Translations under genes and position numbers: made by a program | The notes under the pieces: generated by a model | Database searches by the model: none | What the model saw: the letters and a program-made list of their open reading frames with translations, nothing else | Told to the model about the DNA's origin: nothing | Source: Steromphala cineraria | Lineage: Eukaryota > Mollusca > Gastropoda > Trochida > Trochidae | DNA length: 64,000 nt | Assembly (NCBI GenBank): GCA_916613615.1 | Contig: OU744736.1 | Location: 13,465,724-13,529,723, forward strand | Direction: 5' to 3' | Shown here: positions 11,050 through 23,394 of the stretch, one piece after another | Numbering within the stretch: position 1 is the stretch's first letter | Layout: each line of letters starts with the position of its first letter

Positions 11050-13380
11050 ATGGTCATTGGATGAAACAGACCACTGGTCAACTTTTAGATTAAAATATAG
11101 TCCCTGAAAAAAAGTTTATGACTTAGTTTATACAACACAGTACTTAAGTTCAGACTGAGGCATGAAGACTTGCCAACATTTTCAAAACTTATGAAGGTTT
11201 CCTTTAACTTATTTTGCTTTAGGGTCTGGATAACAGGCTAGACCACTGTAAACATTGGTCAGTTAGATTTGTCCTGCGCCAGGCCATCTTCCTACGCAAA
11301 GCCTAAAACGGCAATTTTATCTGTCAGTTATATGCCTTGCTGAGGACCCTTGAGTTTTCTGTGCTGATATCAGCGCCCCTACAGGCGATTGTTAGCAACC
11401 TTCAGTTACTTTCTGATTGTAATATTCCTTTCTCTCATAGTAAGCTAGAGAGCAAGCACAGGAAATTCAAGGGTCTGCAGCAAGGCATAACACTGAGAGT
11501 TCGGAAACTGGAGTTTTAGGGTTTGTTTAGGAAGATGGAGAAAACATGACAATTGAAATTCCTTATTCTCAATACCCAACAAACGTTGGTACAAGCATAT
11601 ACATATATTTAAATGTTTTGAATATATACTTCGTGAAGGTAAAATTTACAGCAGCCTTTTCAGGGCAGCATTACTTATGCTAAAATCTTGTCGTTTTGTC
11701 GGTGTGTAAAGTTTTCCTATGGGATATGTTGCGTAACGCTAAACTCTCCCTATGATACAGGACAGCACAAGCATACAAATTTAAGACTCATTTAATTTAA
11801 AACATTATCAGCTCAAGACCATTTCAACATGCATAATTTAAAATTCATGAAGTATAGATTATATCTCATTTTAGAAACAGTAGAAATGTTGTTCCTTTGC
11901 ATTGTCTTGAAAGGTAACGATTTATCTTTACTGTTATGTCTTCAAGTAAGCGGGCTTCAATAATCCAAGAAACATTCATATATGTGAACTATTTTCAATA
12001 ATCAAAGAAATAGTCATAACTGTTGGTAAAAGAGAACAGTGAAATCGTTTGTAAGGACCTTGGAATATTTTGAAAAATAACACGTAATCATAAAAAAAAG
12101 AGTGTAAGTCTGTGATTGAAATAGAGACAACATATTCAATGACCTCTAAAAATGCAGTCAAAACATTCAGATTCATATTTCAGGTTTCTTTTCAATAAAC
12201 TCATTCACATAAACTAGTGTCCAAAAGGAACAACCAACCAACTCGCAAGATGATTTGATACATGGGTGATTGATATGAATAAAACTAAGTTACATAATTT
12301 CCCCAAAAGCCAAGATTTAAAATTTTAAAACTTTATCTTTTCTTGTTTGCAAGAAACATGCAATAAACTAGGCGCGATAGTAGAGAGAAAATGAACACCT
12401 TTGCTTGTTTAAAACGTCCTACAGCAATGATGCGTCAGACTATTAATGTCAGATAAAGTGCAGTATAACGACAACATCGTTTTCTAACTTAAATTCCATG
12501 ATTTATTAATTTTAAACTTAACGAAATTGCGGTTTAAGACCATATTAGTGTTTGCCACATAATCAAAAGTATCTGTACCTTTAAAAATGAAATTGTGTTT
12601 ACTTCTTCACAAGACATGTATACAGTAAGGACTCCATGCGGTTGAATAATCTGATTTTGAAGATTTTAAAAATTTGGTAGCTTTTCTTCTTGGCACTAGT
12701 TTAGTTGGGCTTGTGTGAGACTTTAAAACACAAGAGTGTCTCTTTTAGGCTAATTCCCAAACAATTTGTTAATGTACAGTTATTATTCTGAACTCTTTAT
12801 CAACAAAGTTATACACGGATCTATGCGCAATTACTGCAGGTGTACATCAATGACAGATGACAGATTAATTATTATTTCGTCGATACAGTTATGGTGAAAA
12901 CACTGAAACAAACATATGCATGCAGTTAGCGGCATGCATATTTATAAAATTATAATATTCAGTGATATCATACTTTCATATGGAAAACTATCAGTTGTAG
13001 AATATTGTCAGGGGATTTTTGGTAAAATGCCTCTATTCTGAAATGCTAACAGACATTAGCTTGTTCAATTTGTTTTGACATTTGAAGTGCAAAAAAATCG
13101 TTATAATCGCTACTAAACAGCACGCTCTTCGCGTAAGGCATTTAAATACACAATGTCGCTTTATCAAATATGCCTACTGGCTAAAATTTGTAAATAAGTT
13201 CCAGCAAAGGGTACCTAAATCGCTTATGATATGTTCACGTATTATGATAATCGTGGATATGAAAACGGTGCATTATCTCTTCGCAATACATTGTATTCTA
13301 TGGGTTTTGATAGTTGGTGTCGGTGTTGAATAATTTTTTCAGATGTTTAAACGAGTTGCAGTTGACATATATATTCAGGC
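11050..13380. other. Repeat-rich stretch without genes
   Basis: No coding exon recognised. About 11040-11250 shares a dispersed repeat with 20960-21240, including TAGTCCCTGAAAAAA. About 11990-12930 shares degenerate repeat blocks with 1-1550. An 83-codon open frame at 13082-13333 has no recognisable motif and is probably chance. Confidence 0.5.
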
Positions 13381-14480
13381 ATGGTATAGTACAATCCAGG
13401 ATAGTTGAAGATATAGATTGTATAGCGTTTATAAGAGTTTTCTTGTACCAGAGAAATATCTATCATTGCTAACGAATAAAATATATAGAAATATTGTGTA
13501 CGGATAAGAGGGCGTTTATCAAAGTAAAAGCAAATGAGGAACGGTGGTTTGGATCAAATTATTATGAACGTTTATGTTCTATCTGCAATAAAGGCAACGA
13601 GGATGAGTTTCATTTCATTTTGATTTGTGAATGTTATTATTATATAAGAATCTGTTAATATGTACCACAACTATTTTATGTAAATCCATATATTCGTAAA
13701 TTTAACTATGTATACTTTCATCTTTTAAATATTTTTGTATGAGTTTTGAATTAAGGCAAAACAGTCTAAATATATACACTCAGGAGCAAAAGAAACGATA
13801 CCAACTTTTCAAAAGAGTACAAAACAAAATCCTGTTGTAAATGAAATGCGGCTACGAGCCCTTGTGATAGACACATTAGTTGTGAAGAAGTACTCACAAT
13901 ATCAAACGTCAAAGTATAATACTTATAATTGTATGACTGTTCAAATACACGAGGGGTAAAAAAACAGCTTTTTCAATGTTATTTTGGGTCATAATCTTTG
14001 GAATTGGAATAAAATAATTATGAAATTTAAAAATCTATAAAATCTAAGATGTTATCAATATAAATAACCCTTGTAGAAGTTAATTTGTTCACGCATTTGG
14101 CCTGTATTTTGGTTTAAAAACAAGAAAAAGGGCCATTTTCACTATCCTATCTCGTCTAGTTAAGGAGATTTTTTAACAGCGTTTTCTTAAAGGCTTGTAT
14201 TTCAAAAGCGTTAACAGATATAACTCTGAAATTAAAAACTTAGTTCAGTTAGCTGTTGAATACATGAATTAACCCCGTTTCAGCCGTTACTATCAATCGT
14301 AGATTAACCTATCATGCATTTTATATGGTATCGTTTCTTTTGCCCCTGAGTGTAAATAATTATTTAAAATGTTTTGTATGTGCACTTTTACTTAATACAA
14401 TTGTTCATGTGTGTTATGAATTAAAAATCACTTTGTATATGCGCCGATGGCCTTTATACGAATAAAATTGGCTTGACTAC
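13380..14480 (+). mobile_element. Degenerate LINE 3' end, interrupted by another element
   Basis: Around 13430-13660, broken frames retain a C-terminal reverse-transcriptase-type signature: KYLSLLTNKIYRN, then an ERLCSICNKGNEDEFHF-like Cys-x2-Cys / DE-HF region, then a C-x-YY-x-IR tail. This pattern is usual for L1/Tx1-like LINEs. The sequence resumes after 14354 and ends near 14470 with AATAAAATTGG. Frameshifts and stops mark it as dead. Confidence 0.6.
13777..14352. mobile_element. Tc1/mariner-like non-autonomous element
   Basis: The 576-bp element has terminal repeats CACTCAGGAGCAAAAGAAAC and GTTTCTTTTGCCCCTGAGTG, and is flanked by TA on both sides (13775-13776 and 14353-14354). There is no open frame for a transposase. 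It lies inside the LINE relic. Confidence 0.85.
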
Positions 14481-14555
14481 ATTATCAGTTTACAATTTCT
14501 TCATTTACCTATCACCAAAGAAGAAAATATAAAAATGAATTTTATTATTTAATAT

Positions 14556-14561
14556 TTTATT
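14556..14561 (-). terminator. Polyadenylation signal of the DHHC gene
   Basis: AATAAA on the minus strand, about 96 nt beyond the stop codon of the palmitoyltransferase gene. A second one lies at 14541-14546. Confidence 0.5.
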
Positions 14562-14656
14562 TTATCATCTTGAAAGTGCAAACATAACCGCATCTTAAAA
14601 CGAAGTTATTCCAAGTCCAAACTCAGTATCTCTTTCAATCATATTTTATAATATAT

Positions 14657-15679
14657 TTATTCCAGAGACAAAGTTGGCCACAATACAGGATTTTCTCTCG
14701 GCTTGAATAAAGTATGACAAGGAATTATGAAATTCAATAACCAATAGTCTCCAAACACAGCACGCAGTCGACCATGTGCTGTTCTTGTATCTACCACATC
14801 CATGTTGTTGCTCTGTTCAAACGTTGTCTGCGAGTTGAACACCATCACAAGAGAATCCACCAGATGAAACGCTGCAAAGGCTATGAACACCATCAAGCAC
14901 CACCCAAGCATTACCAAGAAGGTCATAAGGAACGTCTGATACCCAAATACTGCACGGGTGAATGTCACTGGAGGTATAAAATCATAGATAGATATTTTCG
15001 GAACTATTTCGATGAAAACATAAGGCACCATGTGCAAGAAGGCGTACCCACAGCCAATCAGAGTCCAGAAGGAGAAGACGACGAAGTGTCTCTGATTGTT
15101 GACTCCTACACAGGACCCTGCAAAGAAGCAGTGGTGGTCCCTCTTGAGGACACACTTCCGGCAGAGGACACAGTGATGACACCTAGGTGGTCTTGGGTAA
15201 CGGCAGAGGACACACGGAGTCCAGGACCAATAGTTAAAGGACTCCTTCTTCACATACCCTTCGTCATCCGGGATTGAAGCTGCAACGAACATTTTGTAGA
15301 TCTTCTTTCGTTTTGTGGTTCCATTTTGTTCAATTTTGATGCTTTTCTCAATTTCATAAATGTCGTCTGCTTTTCTATTTCGGGATGGAGGGGACCTTGG
15401 CTTACTGCCATGTAGAGTGGGATCATACGAGGAGTCCACATATCTCACACAGAACCAGTTGACCATAATTTGAAGGGCAAGAAACCATCCTATTCCTTGA
15501 CTTGCAAACAGGAGCCATCCTTCATGGTCGGTGTAAAGGATAGGTAAGGCTTCAATTATTCCCCAATATGACACGCCGAATATCACAATGAAGTACAGAA
15601 ATGGTCCGCATGTGTTTAAAAAGGGCACACATGGTCTTGGTCCCAAATAAACTACTGAATCAGGAGCGTTGTCTTCCAT
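14657..15679 (-). CDS. DHHC-type protein S-palmitoyltransferase (ZDHHC24/ZDHHC22-like)
   Basis: Single uninterrupted frame of 340 residues from ATG (15679) to TAA. The enzyme would transfer palmitate from CoA to cysteines of membrane proteins at the Golgi, ER or plasma membrane. Seen: hydrophobic segments at about 27-48 and 55-78; the cysteine-rich domain at C156-C190 with paired CxxC and HC motifs; the catalytic DHHC at 181-184; further hydrophobic segments at about 198-225 and 248-281; and a TTFE motif at 285-288, matching the TTxE motif of the family. About 75 cytosolic residues separate membrane segment 2 from the cysteine-rich domain. The architecture and length fit the smaller animal DHHC enzymes. 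The lack of introns, unlike its neighbours, suggests retrocopy origin, but the frame is intact. The exact paralog is uncertain. Confidence 0.93.
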   Translation of the reverse strand: MEDNAPDSVVYLGPRPCVPFLNTCGPFLYFIVIFGVSYWGIIEALPILYTDHEGWLLFASQGIGWFLALQIMVNWFCVRYVDSSYDPTLHGSKPRSPPSRNRKADDIYEIEKSIKIEQNGTTKRKKIYKMFVAASIPDDEGYVKKESFNYWSWTPCVLCRYPRPPRCHHCVLCRKCVLKRDHHCFFAGSCVGVNNQRHFVVFSFWTLIGCGYAFLHMVPYVFIEIVPKISIYDFIPPVTFTRAVFGYQTFLMTFLVMLGWCLMVFIAFAAFHLVDSLVMVFNSQTTFEQSNNMDVVDTRTAHGRLRAVFGDYWLLNFIIPCHTLFKPRENPVLWPTLSLE

Positions 15680-18600
15680 TGTTGAGCTAATTCAAAACAG
15701 TATTTCAGCAATATTTCAACAAAATCTGCTTGTCCGAAGCTGGTTCTTCTCTTGTACTTGATAACATCGAGTCCGAAAATATTAGAGTTTCACGAATATG
15801 ATTCACGTACGTTGGATCGAAACAAGTTCAAAAGTCTCACGTTGTTTATGATTCAAACTTGTTCAAAAGTTATTTTAGCCTTTTCTAATTTAAACGTCTA
15901 TGACCGAAACAGTAGGCCAACAATCTATTTTTGGGCAGTAAGGAGCACCAGATTACAGTTGTATTTGTTTGACCACAATTGATATATCTTTACACTGTTT
16001 GGCTTTGCACAAAAACGCAATATCCATATCAAAATACACAGTTTTCGTGATTCACACATATATTGTTCACAGTTTAAACGTCTCCAAATTCCAAAATTCT
16101 GTATCTCTGATAGAAGAGAGTCTCACATGTTCACAAGTCTCAAAAAAACAACACAGATCCAACTCTACTTACATTACAACGTGCTCCATACTCACACTTC
16201 ATCTGTTGAGGCTATATCCAAATATTATCACCAGTATAACTTACACAAGATGACCTCCAATAAGTTCTCAAGCATACTTCTTCTCAAAGCCTCTACACCT
16301 CTCCAAACCCTCAGCATTTATACCAGATTCGACCTAGCTAACGGTACAAGGTGCCCCAAAGCGCGTGACATAAGAACGTATGCTAAGTATACTGTACTAA
16401 TAAGCTAGAGGTCGTGTGTATGGGCCACTAACAAGTTAGTTAGTTTACTAGATTGGTGGCATTCACAACATAACGTAGAGTTATGCTACCATGCTGTGAC
16501 GGACGGGCTAATTGCATGCTTGTCTCGCTGTGAGCACTGGCAGTGATTGTCCTGGTACAATACTCAACATCTGTCCCAGTCTTTGGTTCCTGTGAGCGAA
16601 AATGTGTTCAAACTGTCCAAACATTTATTTAAAACGCTCATTTTAAAATTCGTTTATTTTCAGCCATGGCTTTTGTATTTATCTAATCTATATTTTTACG
16701 AATATGTTTCTTGGTATTGGTTGTACTACTTTCTCTTCGGCTTGCCTGAAACGTATATACATACATGATTTTCAATACTTATGGTTATACAGTTCTAATT
16801 TAGGTAAGAGTCCTTGTTGTATTTCACTTAAAATAAAGAAAAACATTATGGTTAACTTGAAATATGAAACGATATGAAGCTTTAAAGTGATAATATCTCG
16901 TCCTCAAATGGCGACGTTTTGACCCTTTTTGTGTTCATAGACGCATTTTAAGTTATACTAAATGAAATTACTGTTTTGTAAAACTTATTTTATTTCTATT
17001 GATAGTTGATAACCAATTATAGTTCTGTCTTCATTCATTCATTAATTTGAGAACATCAAAAATCAACATTGTTTAAACCGTCGAATCAATGTTAAGATTT
17101 CATTATAATCAATCATGATATGATAAACGAATAATAACAACTAAAGTTAGAAAATTCGTCATTGGCATTGTAATTTTCTCTCATCCACACAACAAAATTA
17201 GATAGATTTTCAACGCCTATATTTAATAAAAAGAAAATTGGCAAGAATAATCATTACGATATACATTTAAATAAGTTATTTCCTGGATAATGACAGACTC
17301 ATGATCACATGCGCATTGTTGTTCAAGTGCTAAGGTCAAAGCAGAATGCTATTAAAATATGTAGATACATAATGTAGTTTTTTTTAACTAAATGGATAGC
17401 CACATTTGTTATGTAATGTCTTTGAAATTACAAGTGCTTGTACTTTTTCTTAATCATGAGCAAAAAGTACAACAAACAAAACGTGAAACAAAGTGTTAAG
17501 AAATCGTTGATGAACATCATTTATTCAAACATGTATATTCTCATACATTTATTAGTAATATAGATTGCAAGATATTCACGGGGGTTTCAACATTGATAAC
17601 ACATATTCTCCGATTCTATTTAAATAGTATACCTCATAACAAGAAGATGGAACAACCTTAAAGGGGCGGTAGCCCGTTTTGAAAATGTTATATCTAAAAC
17701 TTTCACTGATAATTGTTTGTTAATGCTAAATGTATTTTTAGTTAGTGTCTAAAATCTCATTACACAAACAAATCACCCATAATACGAAAACACATTATGA
17801 AAATTTACATAAAGTCAATCGGCGGTTATTTGTATGTGAACACCTTTTATTCATTTTGTGTAAGAAAAGGGAATCACATGGCTGAAATTTACATTACATA
17901 GTTGATCTATCAATTGAAACCAATTGTTTTCCTCACATCACCTTATACATGTATTCCCCCTAAAGGTGCTACTGTCCCTTAAAACGAAAGTCTTTTAACC
18001 TGTCAATTGAACGTAGCTAGATGAACCAACCAAATGAATGATTTACCTTCATATATGCATTGTTTCGCTTTACCAAATACATTAGCTTATATATTAGATT
18101 GTTAAAAAGCGGTAAACAAAACGTAAAATATATGTAAGCAAACTCATTAACTGACTTCTATGGAAATATAGAAAACATTAAATGGCGTATGGGTCATCGA
18201 TAATGATGAACTAACTAAGACTGAGTTACGGTCAAAATGCCAGGAATACACAATTAGATATGTTAATATATTATCAATTAAGAAACTCAAATACATGAAT
18301 TTGCACGGAAATTTACAATCATGTAAATGACACACACATATTAACTGTTTTGTAAATGATAAAACGATAAAGGGATAAACATCTTTATCTGAAAATATAA
18401 CATATAATGATTCTAAAACATAAAAAGAAAAAAAGCCGAAAGAAATGATTTCATGCAAGTGTTAATCGGACTAGAAATAGAGAAAAACGTCCAAAAACAA
18501 TCTCCTCTTTGTAACAAACAATTTGAAAGACAACTCGAAGGGTATTATTGTAAAGATGAAATTAAACGGAAAATTCATTTTCATAATATGCTACCAATAC

Positions 18601-20150
18601 ATCATCATGGAAACAGTCCAGCAAAATTTTAAGATGTTAATACGGTAAACATTAAAACATTGTATTGCACAAGCCATGCTGTTTTCCATAAACGATTTTT
18701 GAGACATAACAGCGATTTTCTAAAAAAATACTGATTTTGGGAATACCAAAAGATATAGACAACAACGGGAATCTAGAGTTCATTAAACTTAAAATGAATT
18801 TAATAATTCATGAACATGTGATTAAAACATACATATAAAAGCTCGTATTTAAAAATAAATCGCACATATTTCATATTTTAAATAATTATTGCAGTTATCA
18901 GCAAAGTCTCATCATTGAGCCTTTTTGAAGGGATAAGTTTTTTAGATATCCCGTCATTAGGTTCCATCAATATACAGTAACGTTTAAGCTAAAATATCTT
19001 TGTAAAAGAACGCTAACAAATGATTTGACTTGTTTATGCGATCAATAAATACCCATGCTTTATAAAAAATACATATATGTAACAAATATAAATAAATATA
19101 TTATTTCTATTTACATATTATACCATCGATCCTTATTCTTTCACACAATTATACGTCATCTCATCCAAACCAGCGTCAAACATCAGAGAATAGAGATTGA
19201 AATAATGAATCCCCATTCTCTCGCGTCAAAATATGATATTAAGTGAGATTTGCAAAGTGTCCAGCCAGGATATGATATATAAATATTAAATGGAAAACAT
19301 AATCGAATCGATATGTATTATAGGAAAGCCTACAGGGCTCAGAATGGATGTTTGAAATTTGGTGATAATTACCACTTTTAAAATGGTAATTACCATAAGA
19401 TGCATGTAAGAAGAGATTACTGTTTTATTCTATAATTGTTTGTACTTATTTCTTTATTATTATTTAAAGAACTAAACACACGAGTAAATAATAATCATAA
19501 AACTGAAAAATTGCATACAACCAAAAAAATATCATTTTAATTATAATAATAATATTATTTCCTTATCGATAACGAGATTTGAGTTTTAAGAATGCATCAG
19601 TCGACACACTGTCATTGGTAACAGCACATAGATATCATAAGTTTCTTCCGTTCTCATGATGAATGCGCAATTTGCGAACTACCAGTTGTGACGCCGAATT
19701 TGATTGGTCGATTAGCGGGTTACACGAAAGGTCATCGGAACGACCTCGATGTTAGATCGAAAGTGTTAACACAAATTGAACTGTCAATCTAAATTCAATC
19801 CGATTGTCATAAAACGGAATTTTTCAGTCTGGCCATCATAAAATCACAATAAAAAAACCCTTATTCAGCTGCACTACGCTACGAAAGAATCAACTCATTT
19901 TAATCATATAGATTCCTAAAACAGCCTCTACTGTGGACCATATTTTAAATCAACATTGGTTTGAATAAGGTTTGACGCCCACTTCTTATTATGAACATCC
20001 TTTAGCCTAAATGTCAGTTACTGAATATAGCACCGAAAGAATAATTCACTCTAAACCTCTCTGAAAATAAACATACAGAACGAGAATTATCAAAAACAAT
20101 CGAAAAAAGCTGCAGACATCTCTGTAAGAAGCCAGAGAGGCAGAGAGGCG
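15680..20150. other. AT-rich intergenic region between DHHC gene and GNS
   Basis: No gene recognised. It contains the DHHC promoter side (15680 onward, no clear TATA), a family-A MITE in inverted orientation (17662-17978) and long low-complexity AT stretches. Open frames near 15752-16768 lack motifs and have skewed composition. Confidence 0.5.
17662..17978 (-). mobile_element. TTAA MITE family A, inverted copy
   Basis: It is flanked by TTAA at 17658-17661 and 17979-17982, with AGGGGCGGTAGCCCG and a matching inverted right end. Internal words match the other copies in reverse orientation. Confidence 0.8.
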
Positions 20151-20154
20151 CTGG

Positions 20155-23100
20155 TCAGTTTTTCTGCATCTTACGACATTTGTCGCCAGCACACTCTGAC
20201 ATAGCCGCCAGATCGGCACTAAGCTGCGATATAACACTCGGGTCCGCTGTCTTGGCAATGTTTGTTATCTCATCCGGGTCTTTCTTCAGGTCGTAAACTT
20301 CTATGAAATTCTGTAAATAACCACATGTATGAAAAGTATAACATGGTCAAGTGTCTCATTTTAATTTGCGACAGTATAATTGTTATTTCCGAGCATCAGT
20401 TGCAGATATACACCAAGTTTCAAATAACCGTTTGTCACACTTAGGTATATAAAAGTTTATCAGGGTCTAGATTTTCGAAGCTCTCTTAGTGCTAAGAAAG
20501 TTGTAGGCCAATGCAGTATGATACTTACGACTATCTTAGCACTAAGAGAGCTTCGAAAATCTAGACCCTGATGTTTAGATTTAATTAATTCAAAACGTCT
20601 TGAACAGTGATTACCTAACATGAGTGAGCAGAACCGCGACCCAAAATTGCTAATTTTTGACATTTTTAATTGCACATGAAAAGCATGCATTTACAGAAAT
20701 GTTAGCCTCTCAAAGATCGCTCGTGTTTCTCGTGCTTTTTGCAAGTTTCCTGATCATGTCGATTGTCACGAAGGGGATTCGCACGTGTACCTCATGCAGA
20801 CTTAGAAGTGTTGCGTCTACTTGCAATGTACCACTTATAATTTTCAGGGCACTTTCTGTACTGCGCTATTCAACAGTTGTGGGACCTGTATAAGTTGCCA
20901 ATTGCATAATTATAAGGTTGTTAAATTCTATGAATAACAGTTGTAACACTAAACATAAACGATCGAAAGTATCTAATACGACAATAACAAAACAAAGTTC
21001 GACCTCCTTCGATAACAGGTCCATTGGTAGAAACTTTTAGTGTACATACTCCAAAGTAGACTAACACATAGTCCCTGAAAAAAGAGTTCATGACTAATCT
21101 TGTCATTTTGATATTCGATTTGAAATAAAAGAAAAGGGAGCCCTGAACAATAACCTAAAGCCTGGAATTACCATTATTTTCTAGACTTAAGTAGGCTCCT
21201 TAAATTGTTTTTGTTTTAAGGTCCAGCAAAACCGAATACACTAACTCCAATAAAAAACCTTGGATCCTCCCAAACAGCGATACAATGTAAAAGGTCTGAA
21301 TGGTTTTAAAGGGGCTGTAGGACCTTTTTCGGGGAAAACCTTATAAGTCAAATTTTATTTCAGCGTGTAAGTCTTATGTGAACACCTTTTAATATTTAGA
21401 GAAAGGGAAACGCATAGGTCATGTTACATTAATTTAAGAACTGCCAAAGCATTGCCATGTTACATTAATATTAGAACTGCAAAAGCATTGTCTTGCACAT
21501 AGTAGCATTAATTTTAGTTTCCCTACATTATCAAGAACTCACCACTTCGTCCATCATCTGGCAGTACTTGTAGAGAGAGGAGGGGGAATTCTCTATCACA
21601 CAGGCGAACGTGTTGTTCTTCGCGTCCTCGCAGACACAGTGCTGGTTGCATACCTGTGAATACCTCATGACTTTAAAGATGGAAGCTGTCTTTCTTAGCG
21701 ATCGGCGCCATAACATAATTCACAGTAGAACGCTTCAGAAATCGGGTACGAAAAACATAAACCAACTTTTTTTTTAAAAACAGGGTAGCTAGAAATTTAA
21801 ATATACCATTATCATACACTTAGTATTAGCCTTAGTATTGTATGTTGGCAAAAATCTTTTATGAAAAACACACCCAATGCAAGCAAGGTTAATTTACGAC
21901 AATCGGCCCGAACCCGATAACTCATTAACGATTTGCGATTAACGATTACCGATTTCATTAACTTATGAAACATAAACCAACAAAAAACCAAAGGCGGTAT
22001 AAACATACCGATAAACCTTGTCCATCATACTTGGAACACGTGGGAATCTTATCTATGTATTCCCCAGTGTGTTCAACTAGAAACTTGATGCGAAACCCTG
22101 GGTCAGTTTCATTGGTTGACTGGGAGAGGATACTGGCCAATGAGAGCCCGTCGACGTCATCAGGAACCACACCTCCGGCCAGCTCGATAAATGTTGGAGC
22201 AAAATCTATATTCATCACAAATTCCTGGACGAGAAGAACGATATAGTATTCATTATTTTATTCAAAGTGTGTTTTTTTAATGCAATGGGACACGTTCTTT
22301 TTATAAGATATGTTGCTTCATAATTTCTCTCAACTGCTTGGCGCCTTTCTAGTTATGTTTTTGGCCTATAAATCATTTGAGTTGATAATGCATTCAGCTT
22401 AACCGCAATTTGTACGTCTTTAAAGGTCTCTTTTCATTAGTTCATTTTCATTTTCCTGACATCACCTTATATTCCCCCTAAAAACGTGCTACTGCCCCTT
22501 TAAGACATTAAAAACAAAGACCTAAATACAAGTCAATCAAACTGAATTCAAAGTATTTTATCCATACACTTTTGAAAACAGATTAAACACTCAGTTTACA
22601 TGATATTGAAAACTTTGCATAGAGTTAGCCCCATCTACCTACATCTCGTATTTGTCCGGGTTTGATTCCTGGGCCTCGAATCATCAGCGGGACTCGAACA
22701 TCAAAGTCATAAAGTTGTCGCTTGTCACTCGGCATAGAGAACTGACCTGGTTAAGAATTGAACAAATGAATTAATATTTCAATAAAAGTCCGTGTTTTTC
22801 AAGTATACGTCAGGTATCATCAAATACCCAATGTTTTAATTATGTATCAAAATTTATTTTCACAATGAAACATCATTTTGTCAAGATGATATGATGCAAT
22901 AGTGATTTGGCATGTTTCTAATAAAATATTGAGTTCTAAAAACGGCGATGGTATCGTATCAATCAATAATGAAAACCCTATTTATTGAAGTTGATTTTGA
23001 TTGATGGTTTTGAAGTTGATTATAAAGCTGATGATGGCGAAAATGATTATGATAGTTATGGTGTTCCTCATGACATTGATGGTGTTGTGGATGATGATGG

Positions 23101-23339
23101 TCATGCTGATGATGACGAAGAAAAAGAGTATCTTTGTAAGATGGGATAACGTTTATGATAGTGTGATTATGATGATGATGACGAAGAGGATGATGACTAT
23201 GATGATTTTGATGATGATGATTATGATGATGAGCATGGTATTATGATGGTGATGATGGTGATGTTGAGAATGTTAGTAGTGATAATAATGCAGATGAGTT
23301 TGATAGTAATGATGATAACGATGAAGCTAGTTCTGCTGA

Positions 23340-23394
<55 letters not shown>

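Noticed and set aside
14774..15277. 167-codon plus-strand frame
   Set aside because: Shadow of the DHHC palmitoyltransferase on the minus strand.
15752..16768. Cluster of 73-94 codon plus frames upstream of the DHHC gene
   Set aside because: Low-complexity, no motifs, no splice pattern, and overlapping one another.
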